A DNA stretch of 64,000 nucleotides, from NCBI RefSeq assembly GCF_011316935.1, contig NZ_WLYS01000005.1, positions 124,001-188,000 on the forward strand, given 5' to 3'. The DNA is from Sphingobacterium chungjuense. GTDB lineage: Bacteria > Bacteroidota > Bacteroidia > Sphingobacteriales > Sphingobacteriaceae. The notes beneath the pieces are model-generated. The model worked only from the letters and a program-made list of their open reading frames with translations. It ran no database searches and was not told the DNA's origin. A program made the translations under genes and the position numbers. Positions 56,340 through 64,000 of the stretch are shown here, piece by piece; the first letter of the stretch is position 1; each line of letters starts with the position of its first letter.

Positions 56340-56423
56340 GTGTTTTTAAATTAAGATAAAGTTGATCTTTTCTTAATACCAATTCTATGGTACGATCGCA
56401 TCGTTTGAGCTACTACCATATGT

Positions 56424-57476
56424 ATGTCCAAACAATCGCCCGAATTACAACAGTTGATCCAGCGCTATCTGGAAGGAAAGTGTACTGCCGAAGAAAAAGT
56501 CCAACTACAACACTGGATAGCATCTTTGAAAGTTTCCGACGAATCGGCCACCACAGAAGATCTGCTTCGACTTAGAGACCGTATTGATCGCATTACCCAA
56601 CCAGACGAAGTACGTGTAAAAAGAATCCAATGGCCAACCAAGTATGGTGCCGCAGCAGCTTTACTATGCATAGGCGTAGCAAGTTTCTATGTATTGCGTA
56701 ATAGCCTAGTTTACAAAAAGCACACCGCATCACAGATTGTCGAATCGAAATTTTCTGACGGTGTAAATCGACTACGTGTATACCACAATCATGGCAGTGA
56801 TAACAGATCCGTCATGCTCTCCGATGGCAGTAGCGTCACCTTGACACCACAGAGTAGCATTCACTTTCTCGACAATTTTGAAGCCGATAATCGCCAAGTA
56901 ACATTGTCCGGAAAAGCACGATTTGATGTGGCTAAAGATGCGTCGCGTCCATTCTCGGTCATCACGGGAGATATTCATACTACAGCACTCGGAACGGTGT
57001 TCTGGGTTACCCGTTTACACCATGAATCGCTTCCCATCGTAGAGCTTCTGTCCGGAAAAATAGCCATCACTAAAAAATCCAGTTTGGGCAATCGAGAATT
57101 GCTCGTTACACTAAATCCAGGTGATAGATGGGATAGCAAAGGATTACACCTCGCGCCAAATACCATACAGAAACCAGAAGCCAGCATCAAGAAAGCGCCT
57201 GCACAAGAAGCAGAAGTAGTCATGTTAGGCTTTCACCACACTCCATTAAGAGAAGTTTTCGACACGCTTGCGGCACATTTCCAAACCCAATTCTCCTATT
57301 CAGAAAGCGACTTGGAGGGGATGACTTTCTACGGTAATTATACGGACAAAGTTGTCTTGGACGATATCATCAAGCACATAATGTTGACCCACGAAATACA
57401 GATTACTTATCAAGAAGATACCGCTACGTATGTCGTATCTATACCATCCAATCTCCAAACAAACGATCAAATTTAA
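56424..57476 (+). CDS. FecR family anti-sigma factor
   Basis: The 350-residue protein has a cytoplasmic helical start (SPELQQLIQRYLEGKC), one membrane span (74-91), a FecR beta-rich domain (for example SDGSSVTLTPQSSIHFLDNF and LLSGKIAITKKS) and a C-terminal DUF4974-type domain (TPLREVFDTLAAHFQTQF). It holds the upstream sigma factor inactive until the outer-membrane receptor signals. The SusC gene starts 7 bases after its stop. Confidence 0.93.
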   Translation: MSKQSPELQQLIQRYLEGKCTAEEKVQLQHWIASLKVSDESATTEDLLRLRDRIDRITQPDEVRVKRIQWPTKYGAAAALLCIGVASFYVLRNSLVYKKHTASQIVESKFSDGVNRLRVYHNHGSDNRSVMLSDGSSVTLTPQSSIHFLDNFEADNRQVTLSGKARFDVAKDASRPFSVITGDIHTTALGTVFWVTRLHHESLPIVELLSGKIAITKKSSLGNRELLVTLNPGDRWDSKGLHLAPNTIQKPEASIKKAPAQEAEVVMLGFHHTPLREVFDTLAAHFQTQFSYSESDLEGMTFYGNYTDKVVLDDIIKHIMLTHEIQITYQEDTATYVVSIPSNLQTNDQI

Positions 57477-57483
57477 CAAACCA

Positions 57484-60400
57484 ATGCGTACAAAACTCAA
57501 TCCCAAGCCCTTTCTGAAATTCGGGCTCATCGGTGCATTTTTAAGTTTGCTATTATCCACCGTACAAGCACAACAGCAGGGCGAACTCGTCGTTCTCGTT
57601 CAGAACAAGGAAAACAGCGCGATCTCCAGTGCGACCGTGCGAATTCACAATACTAATCTCAAATTGGAGCGATTGGGCTCATCCGATGCCGATGGTCGTG
57701 TCGTGTTTCAAAATCTTCCAGCAGACAGCACTTATTGTATCACCGTTAGTTACGTGGGTATGTTGCCAAAAGATGAGTGCGCTATCATTATTTCCAATGG
57801 CAAACGAAGTAGTGCCATCATGGTACTCAAAGACCCCGCACTCAATGAAATGGATCAAGTGGTCGTGACCGCGATCGGTATCAAGCAGCAAAAGCGAAAA
57901 CTTGGCTATGCTACCCAGGAAGTGAATACCGAAGTGCTGCAAGAAGCTAAAACAATGAATATCGGTACGGCTTTAACGGGTCAAGTGGCAGGTTTGATTG
58001 TGAACAATCCTACTGGTATCTTTCAAGCACCGACATTCAATTTACGGGGCCGCAGTCCGATGATCGTGGTAGATGGTATCCCCGTAGAATCTGAATTGTT
58101 TGACATCCCAGCACAGCATATCGAGAATATCAACGTCCTAAAAGGTACAGCCGCATCGGTGCTATACGGTTTCCGCGGTCGCGATGGTGCGATTATGATT
58201 ACCACTAAAAATGCCAAGGTGGAAGGTTTGGAAGTCACCATCGGAACCACCAATATGATGTCGGCTGGATTTACGGTATTTCCAGAATCACAAACCGAAT
58301 TTGGTAGCGGATCCAACGGCCAATACGAATTTTGGGATGGTGCTGATGGCGGTATTTCCGATGGCGACATGACTTGGGGACCAAAGTTAAATACCGGATT
58401 ATTGCTACCGCAATGGAATAGTCCAATCCGCGACAAACAAACTGGAACGGTAATTCCTTGGTATGGCGATGTGAGCGGAACGCTCTATGACGACAAATCG
58501 CGCTACGAACGCGTGCCTATCGAATGGCGATCATACGACAATTTGCGTGATTTCTTGGGAACGGGTATCGTGACTGAGAACAACTTCACCTTATCGCATA
58601 AATCTGAGAAACTAAGCTTGTTTACTTCTGGTAAATATGCCTATCAGAAAGGTCAAGTACCCAATACGAGCTTGAACTCCGGTGGTATCAACATCAACTC
58701 CAATTATCGTTTTACACCAAATTTGAATTTAGACATCAACTTTTCCTACAACAAGGTGAAGTCACCAAATTTTCCACGATATGGTTACGGACCCAAAAAC
58801 CACATGTACACCATACTGCTTTGGATGGGAAATGATGTAAACGGACAAGACTTGGCTAACAATCTATACATTCCAGGACAGGAAGGATATCGCCAAGCCA
58901 ACTACAACTATGCTTGGTACAACAATCCCTACTTCGCTGCCAATGAGCTAAATCAAGTTTTTGACCAAGACGTGGTACACGCACAATCCAGATTGAACTG
59001 GCAAGTTTCCTCCAAGTTCAATGTGCAAGGACGTATTGCTGCTCGCCAAAAAACCACGTTTGAAGACATGCAAAGTCCGAAATCATACATGAATTACGGT
59101 GATTCGCGAAATGGCGATTACAAAATGTGGAACAATGGACAGTTGAACTTCGATGCCGACGTATTGGCCACGTACAGCGATCAGTTTAGCGATAATTTTG
59201 GCTTGAATATTAATGCGGGTGCCTCAACATTCAAGCGTACGTTGTCTAATGCATATCAATCGACCGACGGATTGGTTGTGCCATTCATTTATAATCTGGG
59301 AAATACCCAAGGACCGGTACGCGCTACCAATGCCAATCATACATCCATCACTAGAAGTGCCTATGCATCCGTTAACTTCGATATCTTTCGCTCTACGTAT
59401 TTGAATTTTTCAGGTCGTAATGATTGGTCATCGACTTTGTCGGCCGAAAACAATTCCTATTTCTATCCGTCAGCGTCCTTCAGTACGATCGTGTCTGATT
59501 ATATCCCGATGCCACGTGCGATTGATTACGTGAAGCTCTATTCTTCTTGGGCTTCGGTATCGTCGGCCTTAGATCCATACAGTATCCGCGCGGTGTACAA
59601 CAAAGCGTTGACATATGGATCTACACCATCCGTTAGTTATCCAAGCGGCATCATCAATCCTAACATCCTGCCCGAGCAATCCAATACTTGGGAAATGGGT
59701 TTGGCTTTTGCTTTCTTGAAGAATCGCCTGAATATGGATGTGACCTATTATGATATGCGCGATCGCAATCAGATTATTCAACTTGAAAACTCCGATGCTT
59801 CTGGATTCGCTACGCGAATGGTAAACGGTAATGTCTATCGTACGCAAGGTATGGAAGTGATGTTGGGTGCACGCATTATCGAAAATGATCATTTTTCGTG
59901 GCGTACGGCAGTCAACTGGACGCGTTCTGTACGCAGACTGCAATCGATCTACGGCGATCAAGCACGCTTTGGCAACCTGTATCAAGGAGATCGCGCTGAT
60001 GCTTATTACGATCAAGTTTGGCAGAAAAATGCCGATGGTCAGTTGATCCTCAATCCAACGACAGGAATGCCGATTCGTGATCCTTTCCCACGTTATTTGG
60101 GCTATTTCAATCCGGATTGGCAGTTTGGTTTTAGCAATACCTTTATGGTCAAAAATATTCGCATACAAATGGATATTGATGGGTCTATTGGTGGGGTGAT
60201 GCGTTCTCAAACGATTGAAAAAATGTGGTGGGGCGGTAAACATCCTTCTTCCACACTGTACAGACAAGAAGAATACGATGCAGGACAAAATGTTTATAGA
60301 CCATCTGGCGTCATAGTCACTGGCGGTGAGGTAAAGTATGATGTACAGGGAAATATTACGGAAGATACACGTACTTATGCGCCATTTACCGATGCCGTAA

Positions 60401-60705
60401 GTTGGCAGACTTGGTCACAGATTTATCCTTATCAGGCACGTGTTACGGAGAGCGAAAGCAGCACATTTGCCAACGTGTATGATCGTTCATTTGTAAAATT
60501 ACGTAGACTTTCTGTAGGATACGATTTAAATAAATGGCTGAAATCAAGCAAATTCAAAGCACTGGATGCCTCCGTATTCGGCACGAACTTATGGGTTTGG
60601 AAAAATATTCCTTACATCGATCCAGATTTTGGTATTGGTAACGACGACAACCTGCAAGATCCATCTACCAGATACCTTGGCGTATCTCTTAACCTTACTT
60701 TTTAA
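57484..60705 (+). CDS. SusC/RagA family TonB-linked outer-membrane importer
   Basis: From the ATG at 57484 (MRTKLNPKPFLKFGLIGAFL) the 1073-residue protein has a signal peptide ending TVQAQ, then a CarboxypepD_reg-like domain (about 33-110), a TonB-box-like MDQVVVTAIG, a plug (TALTGQVAGLIVNNPTG, KGTAASVLYGFRGRDGAIMI) and a long barrel. No STN signalling domain is seen between signal peptide and CarboxypepD domain, unlike many receptors regulated by FecR. It probably imports a product of the phospholipase. The upstream 57430 extension overlaps fecR. Confidence 0.95.
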   Translation: MRTKLNPKPFLKFGLIGAFLSLLLSTVQAQQQGELVVLVQNKENSAISSATVRIHNTNLKLERLGSSDADGRVVFQNLPADSTYCITVSYVGMLPKDECAIIISNGKRSSAIMVLKDPALNEMDQVVVTAIGIKQQKRKLGYATQEVNTEVLQEAKTMNIGTALTGQVAGLIVNNPTGIFQAPTFNLRGRSPMIVVDGIPVESELFDIPAQHIENINVLKGTAASVLYGFRGRDGAIMITTKNAKVEGLEVTIGTTNMMSAGFTVFPESQTEFGSGSNGQYEFWDGADGGISDGDMTWGPKLNTGLLLPQWNSPIRDKQTGTVIPWYGDVSGTLYDDKSRYERVPIEWRSYDNLRDFLGTGIVTENNFTLSHKSEKLSLFTSGKYAYQKGQVPNTSLNSGGININSNYRFTPNLNLDINFSYNKVKSPNFPRYGYGPKNHMYTILLWMGNDVNGQDLANNLYIPGQEGYRQANYNYAWYNNPYFAANELNQVFDQDVVHAQSRLNWQVSSKFNVQGRIAARQKTTFEDMQSPKSYMNYGDSRNGDYKMWNNGQLNFDADVLATYSDQFSDNFGLNINAGASTFKRTLSNAYQSTDGLVVPFIYNLGNTQGPVRATNANHTSITRSAYASVNFDIFRSTYLNFSGRNDWSSTLSAENNSYFYPSASFSTIVSDYIPMPRAIDYVKLYSSWASVSSALDPYSIRAVYNKALTYGSTPSVSYPSGIINPNILPEQSNTWEMGLAFAFLKNRLNMDVTYYDMRDRNQIIQLENSDASGFATRMVNGNVYRTQGMEVMLGARIIENDHFSWRTAVNWTRSVRRLQSIYGDQARFGNLYQGDRADAYYDQVWQKNADGQLILNPTTGMPIRDPFPRYLGYFNPDWQFGFSNTFMVKNIRIQMDIDGSIGGVMRSQTIEKMWWGGKHPSSTLYRQEEYDAGQNVYRPSGVIVTGGEVKYDVQGNITEDTRTYAPFTDAVSWQTWSQIYPYQARVTESESSTFANVYDRSFVKLRRLSVGYDLNKWLKSSKFKALDASVFGTNLWVWKNIPYIDPDFGIGNDDNLQDPSTRYLGVSLNLTF

Positions 60706-60717
60706 TTTTTCGATCAT

Positions 60718-62208
60718 ATGAAAAAGCTTAGAAATACGATTACTATAGCCAGCTTGCTGCTGCTAACCACCTTGTCTTCCTGCGAAAAGTTGACGGAGGT
60801 AAATATCGACCCGAACAATGCTTCATCCACACATCCTCAAGCTTTGCTGACCAATGTGGAGTGGAATGTTTTCAACACGTGGCGTGGTACATCACCCTTA
60901 TACACACTCAAGATGATCTTACAGACCGATGGCGAGAATGCCAATCAGATTTATAATTGGCAGCGTGGCAGTTTCGATCAGTACAATGATCTTCGTAATG
61001 TGACCAAAATGATGGAAGAAGCTTCCGCTATTGATGAGCCGACTTATTTGGCATTAGGCAAATTCTTTCGCGCCTATTATTTCTATAACCTGACACTCAC
61101 TTTCGGTGATATTCCCTATAGCGAGGCATTGCAAGGGGAATCGGCTGGATTGTATTTGCCCAAATACGACGAGCAAAAGGCCGTTTTTGTGGGTATTCTT
61201 GATGAATTAGCCGAGGCCGACGAATTGCTGCAAGTCAATCCCGACCTGATCGCCGGAGATATTATCTATGGTGGGAATGCGAGTAGCTGGCGCAAACTGA
61301 TCAATAGTTTCCGCCTAAAAGTATTAATGACCCTGTCTAGCAAAACCGCTGATGCGGACTTAAATATTGTGCAGCAGTTTGCACAAATTGCGAATAACGG
61401 CATATTATTGGAATCCGATGCAGACGATGGTCAACTCGTTTACCTAGATCAGCAAGACAATCGCTATCCAGAGTTTAACTCCAGCGGTTACGGATCGGGC
61501 ATGTATATGGATTCTACCTTCATTCGTCGTTTGCAAGATCATCAAGATCCGCGCTTATTCGCCATTGCATCACAAACACGCTTAGGCCGTGAAGCCGGAG
61601 CTGCATTAGATGATTTCACCGCTTATGAAGGCGGAGATCCTATCGTACCTTATGCATTGGTCAACGATAAAGCCATTGCTGGAAGACTTTCAAAAGTGCA
61701 TGATCGCTATACCATCGACCCGACATGCGAACCCATGGTATTAATGGGTTATGCCGAGCAACAGTTTATCTTAGCGGAAGCGGTTGTACGCGGATGGATT
61801 CCCGGCGACGCGGTTACGCAGTATAATGCTGGCGTGCGCGCGGCTCTCAACTTCTATGCAAAGTATGCCAAAAATTTGGGTCAGTACTTTAGTGCCGAGC
61901 GTGTAGATGCTTATTTGCGGTTGCCTAATGTTAATTTAGCGAATGCGACGACTACGGAGCAGCGTATCGAACGTATCATGATGCAGAAATATTTACGTTC
62001 CTTTCATCAAGGTGGTTATTCAGCTTACTTCGATCATTTGCGCACAGGTTATCCAACCATGCGCAAAGCGGCCAATGTGCGTACCGCTTACCGATGGATG
62101 TATCCACAGAAAGAGTACAATCAGAATACGGCTCAGGTAGATGCAGCGATCCAAAGACAATTTAACGGCAATGATGCCATTCAGCAAGAAACATGGTGGA
62201 CAAAATAA
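60718..62208 (+). CDS. SusD/RagB family substrate-binding lipoprotein
   Basis: The 496-residue lipoprotein has lipobox LSSC (Cys22). It follows the SusD-like architecture: an N-terminal helix region, TPR-like helices (for example YLALGKFFRAYYFYNLTLTFG) and C-terminal EQRIERIMMQKYLRSFHQG. It caps the SusC barrel on the cell surface and binds the ligand. It starts 12 bases after susC. Confidence 0.95.
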   Translation: MKKLRNTITIASLLLLTTLSSCEKLTEVNIDPNNASSTHPQALLTNVEWNVFNTWRGTSPLYTLKMILQTDGENANQIYNWQRGSFDQYNDLRNVTKMMEEASAIDEPTYLALGKFFRAYYFYNLTLTFGDIPYSEALQGESAGLYLPKYDEQKAVFVGILDELAEADELLQVNPDLIAGDIIYGGNASSWRKLINSFRLKVLMTLSSKTADADLNIVQQFAQIANNGILLESDADDGQLVYLDQQDNRYPEFNSSGYGSGMYMDSTFIRRLQDHQDPRLFAIASQTRLGREAGAALDDFTAYEGGDPIVPYALVNDKAIAGRLSKVHDRYTIDPTCEPMVLMGYAEQQFILAEAVVRGWIPGDAVTQYNAGVRAALNFYAKYAKNLGQYFSAERVDAYLRLPNVNLANATTTEQRIERIMMQKYLRSFHQGGYSAYFDHLRTGYPTMRKAANVRTAYRWMYPQKEYNQNTAQVDAAIQRQFNGNDAIQQETWWTK

Positions 62209-62232
62209 TGGTATCTTACACAGAAAAACAGC

Positions 62233-64000
62233 ATGGATAGTAGAAGAGCATTTTTAAAGAAAGCAGCGATGTTGGGTGGCGCAACGGCCGCTTATCAATT
62301 CCTTCCTAGTTCCATCGCACGCGCATTGGCCATTGAAGTCGAAGCGGGAACAACCTATTTGGATGCCGAGCATGTGGTATTCCTAATGCAGGAAAACCGA
62401 TCATTTGATCATTGTTTCGGCACGTTGCGTGGGGTTCGTGGTTTCAGCGATCCGCGCGCCATTCGCGACGGCGACGGATTACCTGCTTGGGTGCAGAAAA
62501 ATGCGCAAGGTGAAGCTTACGGCCCATTTCGCTTGGATATAGAGCAAACGAAAGCCACTTGGATGGGTTCTTTACCACATAGTTGGAAAGATATGGTGGA
62601 AGCTCGGAATAATGGCAAGCTCGATACTTGGCTAGAAGCTAAAAAAGCCGGAAACAAGGCGTATCAGCATTTGCCTTTGACCATGGGCTATCACACACGT
62701 CAGGATATTCCTTTTTACTACGCCTTTGCGGACGCATTTACGGTGTGCGATCAACATTTCTGTTCCTCACTCACGGGTACGAGTGCCAACAGATCGTATT
62801 TCTGGTCTGGCACGGTACGAGAAGAACCACATAATCCAGAGTCGGTGGCGCACGTGGAAAATGGACAAATTAATTACCGCGATGTGCAATGGACGACCTA
62901 TCCCGAACGATTAGAGAAAGCAGGTATTTCATGGAATGTATATCAAAACGAATTAAGCTTACCCGTAGGATTTGCAGGGGAGGAGGAAGATTGGTTAGCT
63001 AATTTCACCAATAACAACCTAGAGTTTCACGAACAATATAAAGTGCGATTCCATCCAGCGCATCGGCGCTGGATGGAAAATACGCTAGCATCTTCCAAAG
63101 CAGAGCTAGAAAAGCGGAGCGATCAGCAATCGGAGCAGTATACGAAATTGAAGCAGCAAATCGAGCGGCTCACGCGAGACTTAGAAAACTATTCCGCTGC
63201 TAAATTTGAGCAACTAGATTCTTTTAGCAAGAGCATCCATCGGAAAGCGTTTTGCACGAATACAGCCGATCCAGATTATCACCAATTAGCTTCGCTAAAA
63301 TATCAGGATCAAGAAGGAGAGAAGAAAGTCCAAGTGCCAAAAGGGGATATCTTCCATGAGTTTCGAAAAGATGTCGATGCGGACAATTTGCCAACCGTAT
63401 CTTGGTTAGTGGCACCTTGTCGATTTTCTGACCATCCTGGTTCACCTTGGTTTGGTGCGTGGTACGTATCCGAAGCATTGGATATTCTGACGAAGAATCC
63501 TGAAATCTGGAAGAAAACCATTTTCATTTTGACTTATGATGAGAATGATGGCTATTTTGATCATGTGCCACCGTTTGTGCCAGCACATTCCGATCGCTCA
63601 TTTTCGGGTTTAAATCCCGAAGGCATGGATACCCGATCGGAATATGTAACAGCAGCCCAAGAAAAAGTGCGCACCGGAAAACCAGAAGCTACCTTAGATA
63701 GTCCGATTGGCTTAGGGTTTCGCGTACCGATGGTTATTGCTTCTCCTTGGAGTAAAGGTGGGTGGGTGAATTCTGAAGTGCTCGATCTCACATCAAACAT
63801 TCAGTTTTTAGAGCACTTTATTGGCCGAAAATTTGGTAAAGAAGTATTGGAAAACAATCTATCTGATTGGCGAAGGGCGGTTTGTGGTGACCTCACTTCG
63901 GCTTTTCGCCCAGCAGCATCGAAAGACACAACGCCGCAACTGAAGCCTGTAGATCGCGATGCCGAAGTCGCGCGTATTTATGCCGCAAGCATACAGCAAC
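62233..64000 (+). CDS. Tat-exported phospholipase C (partial, cut by the window edge)
   Basis: The frame is open from 62233 to the window end (589 codons, no stop). The Tat signal MDSRRAFLKKAAMLGG has the twin Arg. The catalytic core has VVFLMQENRSFDHCFGTLRG, SLTGTSANRSYFWSG and LTYDENDGYFDHVPPF, the alkaline-phosphatase-like signatures of phosphocholine-specific phospholipase C. The usual length is more than 700 residues, so the C-terminal domains are missing from the window. It follows susD by 24 bases and presumably cleaves lipid or choline-phosphate esters for the importer. Confidence 0.93.
   Translation, partial: MDSRRAFLKKAAMLGGATAAYQFLPSSIARALAIEVEAGTTYLDAEHVVFLMQENRSFDHCFGTLRGVRGFSDPRAIRDGDGLPAWVQKNAQGEAYGPFRLDIEQTKATWMGSLPHSWKDMVEARNNGKLDTWLEAKKAGNKAYQHLPLTMGYHTRQDIPFYYAFADAFTVCDQHFCSSLTGTSANRSYFWSGTVREEPHNPESVAHVENGQINYRDVQWTTYPERLEKAGISWNVYQNELSLPVGFAGEEEDWLANFTNNNLEFHEQYKVRFHPAHRRWMENTLASSKAELEKRSDQQSEQYTKLKQQIERLTRDLENYSAAKFEQLDSFSKSIHRKAFCTNTADPDYHQLASLKYQDQEGEKKVQVPKGDIFHEFRKDVDADNLPTVSWLVAPCRFSDHPGSPWFGAWYVSEALDILTKNPEIWKKTIFILTYDENDGYFDHVPPFVPAHSDRSFSGLNPEGMDTRSEYVTAAQEKVRTGKPEATLDSPIGLGFRVPMVIASPWSKGGWVNSEVLDLTSNIQFLEHFIGRKFGKEVLENNLSDWRRAVCGDLTSAFRPAASKDTTPQLKPVDRDAEVARIYAASIQQ

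Noticed and set aside
59569-60288. Long minus-strand frame (239 codons) inside the susC gene
   Set aside because: It is wholly antisense to a clear SusC barrel and has His/Ile-rich content typical of a shadow frame.
62233-64000. Phospholipase as an acid phosphatase or sulfatase
   Set aside because: The Tat signal and ENRSFDHCFGTLRG/DENDGYFDHV motifs match the phosphocholine-specific phospholipase C family, not sulfatases (no CxPxR motif).

Overview
The window comes from a Bacteroidota genome, most likely a member of the Sphingobacteriaceae (Sphingobacterium or Pedobacter relatives). The evidence is a SusC/SusD outer-membrane pair behind an ECF sigma/FecR switch, LytT/LytS-type signalling, Bacteroidota-style promoters (TTTG, about 19-20 bases, TAnnTTTG; clearest in front of tRNA-Lys), moderate to low GC, and fimbrillin-like lipoproteins. 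No rRNA, CRISPR array, transposase or phage gene was seen.

Layout. 1-11.3 kb: two cytidylyltransferase-like paralogues, an M16 protease, a 59-residue membrane peptide, an M3 oligopeptidase, lepA, folD, small lipoprotein/SH3 proteins and a ferritin. 11.3-17 kb, mostly minus strand: STAS-fused glutaminase, AraC regulator with an aldo/keto reductase, and a TetR-led group with a visible operator. 17-18.4 kb: four tightly packed or overlapping small genes (DUF3253, DUF4385, DUF2256, 2H phosphoesterase). 18.5-27.7 kb: poorly characterised membrane and secreted proteins, with a core of TPR, FG-GAP-like, zinc-ribbon/propeller-like and SPFH-SHOCT proteins. 27.9-30.6 kb: a LytTR response regulator and its lipoprotein-anchored TPR histidine kinase. 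30.8-31.1 kb: tRNA-Lys with its promoter, a terminator and a duplicated 3' end. 31-43.2 kb: housekeeping and envelope genes (M1 peptidase, ArsC-like protein, ZIP transporter, rpoN, class A PBP, a large protease-like/propeller/barrel protein). 43.2-48 kb: a LacI-controlled polyol/uronate locus. 48-54.4 kb: two tandem copies of a module made of a long AT-rich leader, a tiny peptide gene, a fimbrillin-like lipoprotein gene and a hairpin terminator. 54.5-64 kb: a lipase, then ECF sigma, FecR, SusC, SusD and a Tat-exported phospholipase C cut by the window edge.

How the genes work together. The most unusual part is the duplicated peptide plus fimbrillin-lipoprotein module: the two peptides (57 and 67 residues) share a C-terminal 49-residue block with 23 gap-free identities, and the duplication includes an upstream promoter-like segment and the terminator. 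The last operon looks like a regulated uptake system in which the phospholipase attacks a phospholipid or choline-phosphate ester and the SusCD pair imports something released. The LacI locus pairs a polyol/hexuronate oxidoreductase with a FucP-like importer and a small outer-membrane protein, with three operator-like sites between the divergent genes. All functional statements rest on reading motifs by eye; no database search was run.
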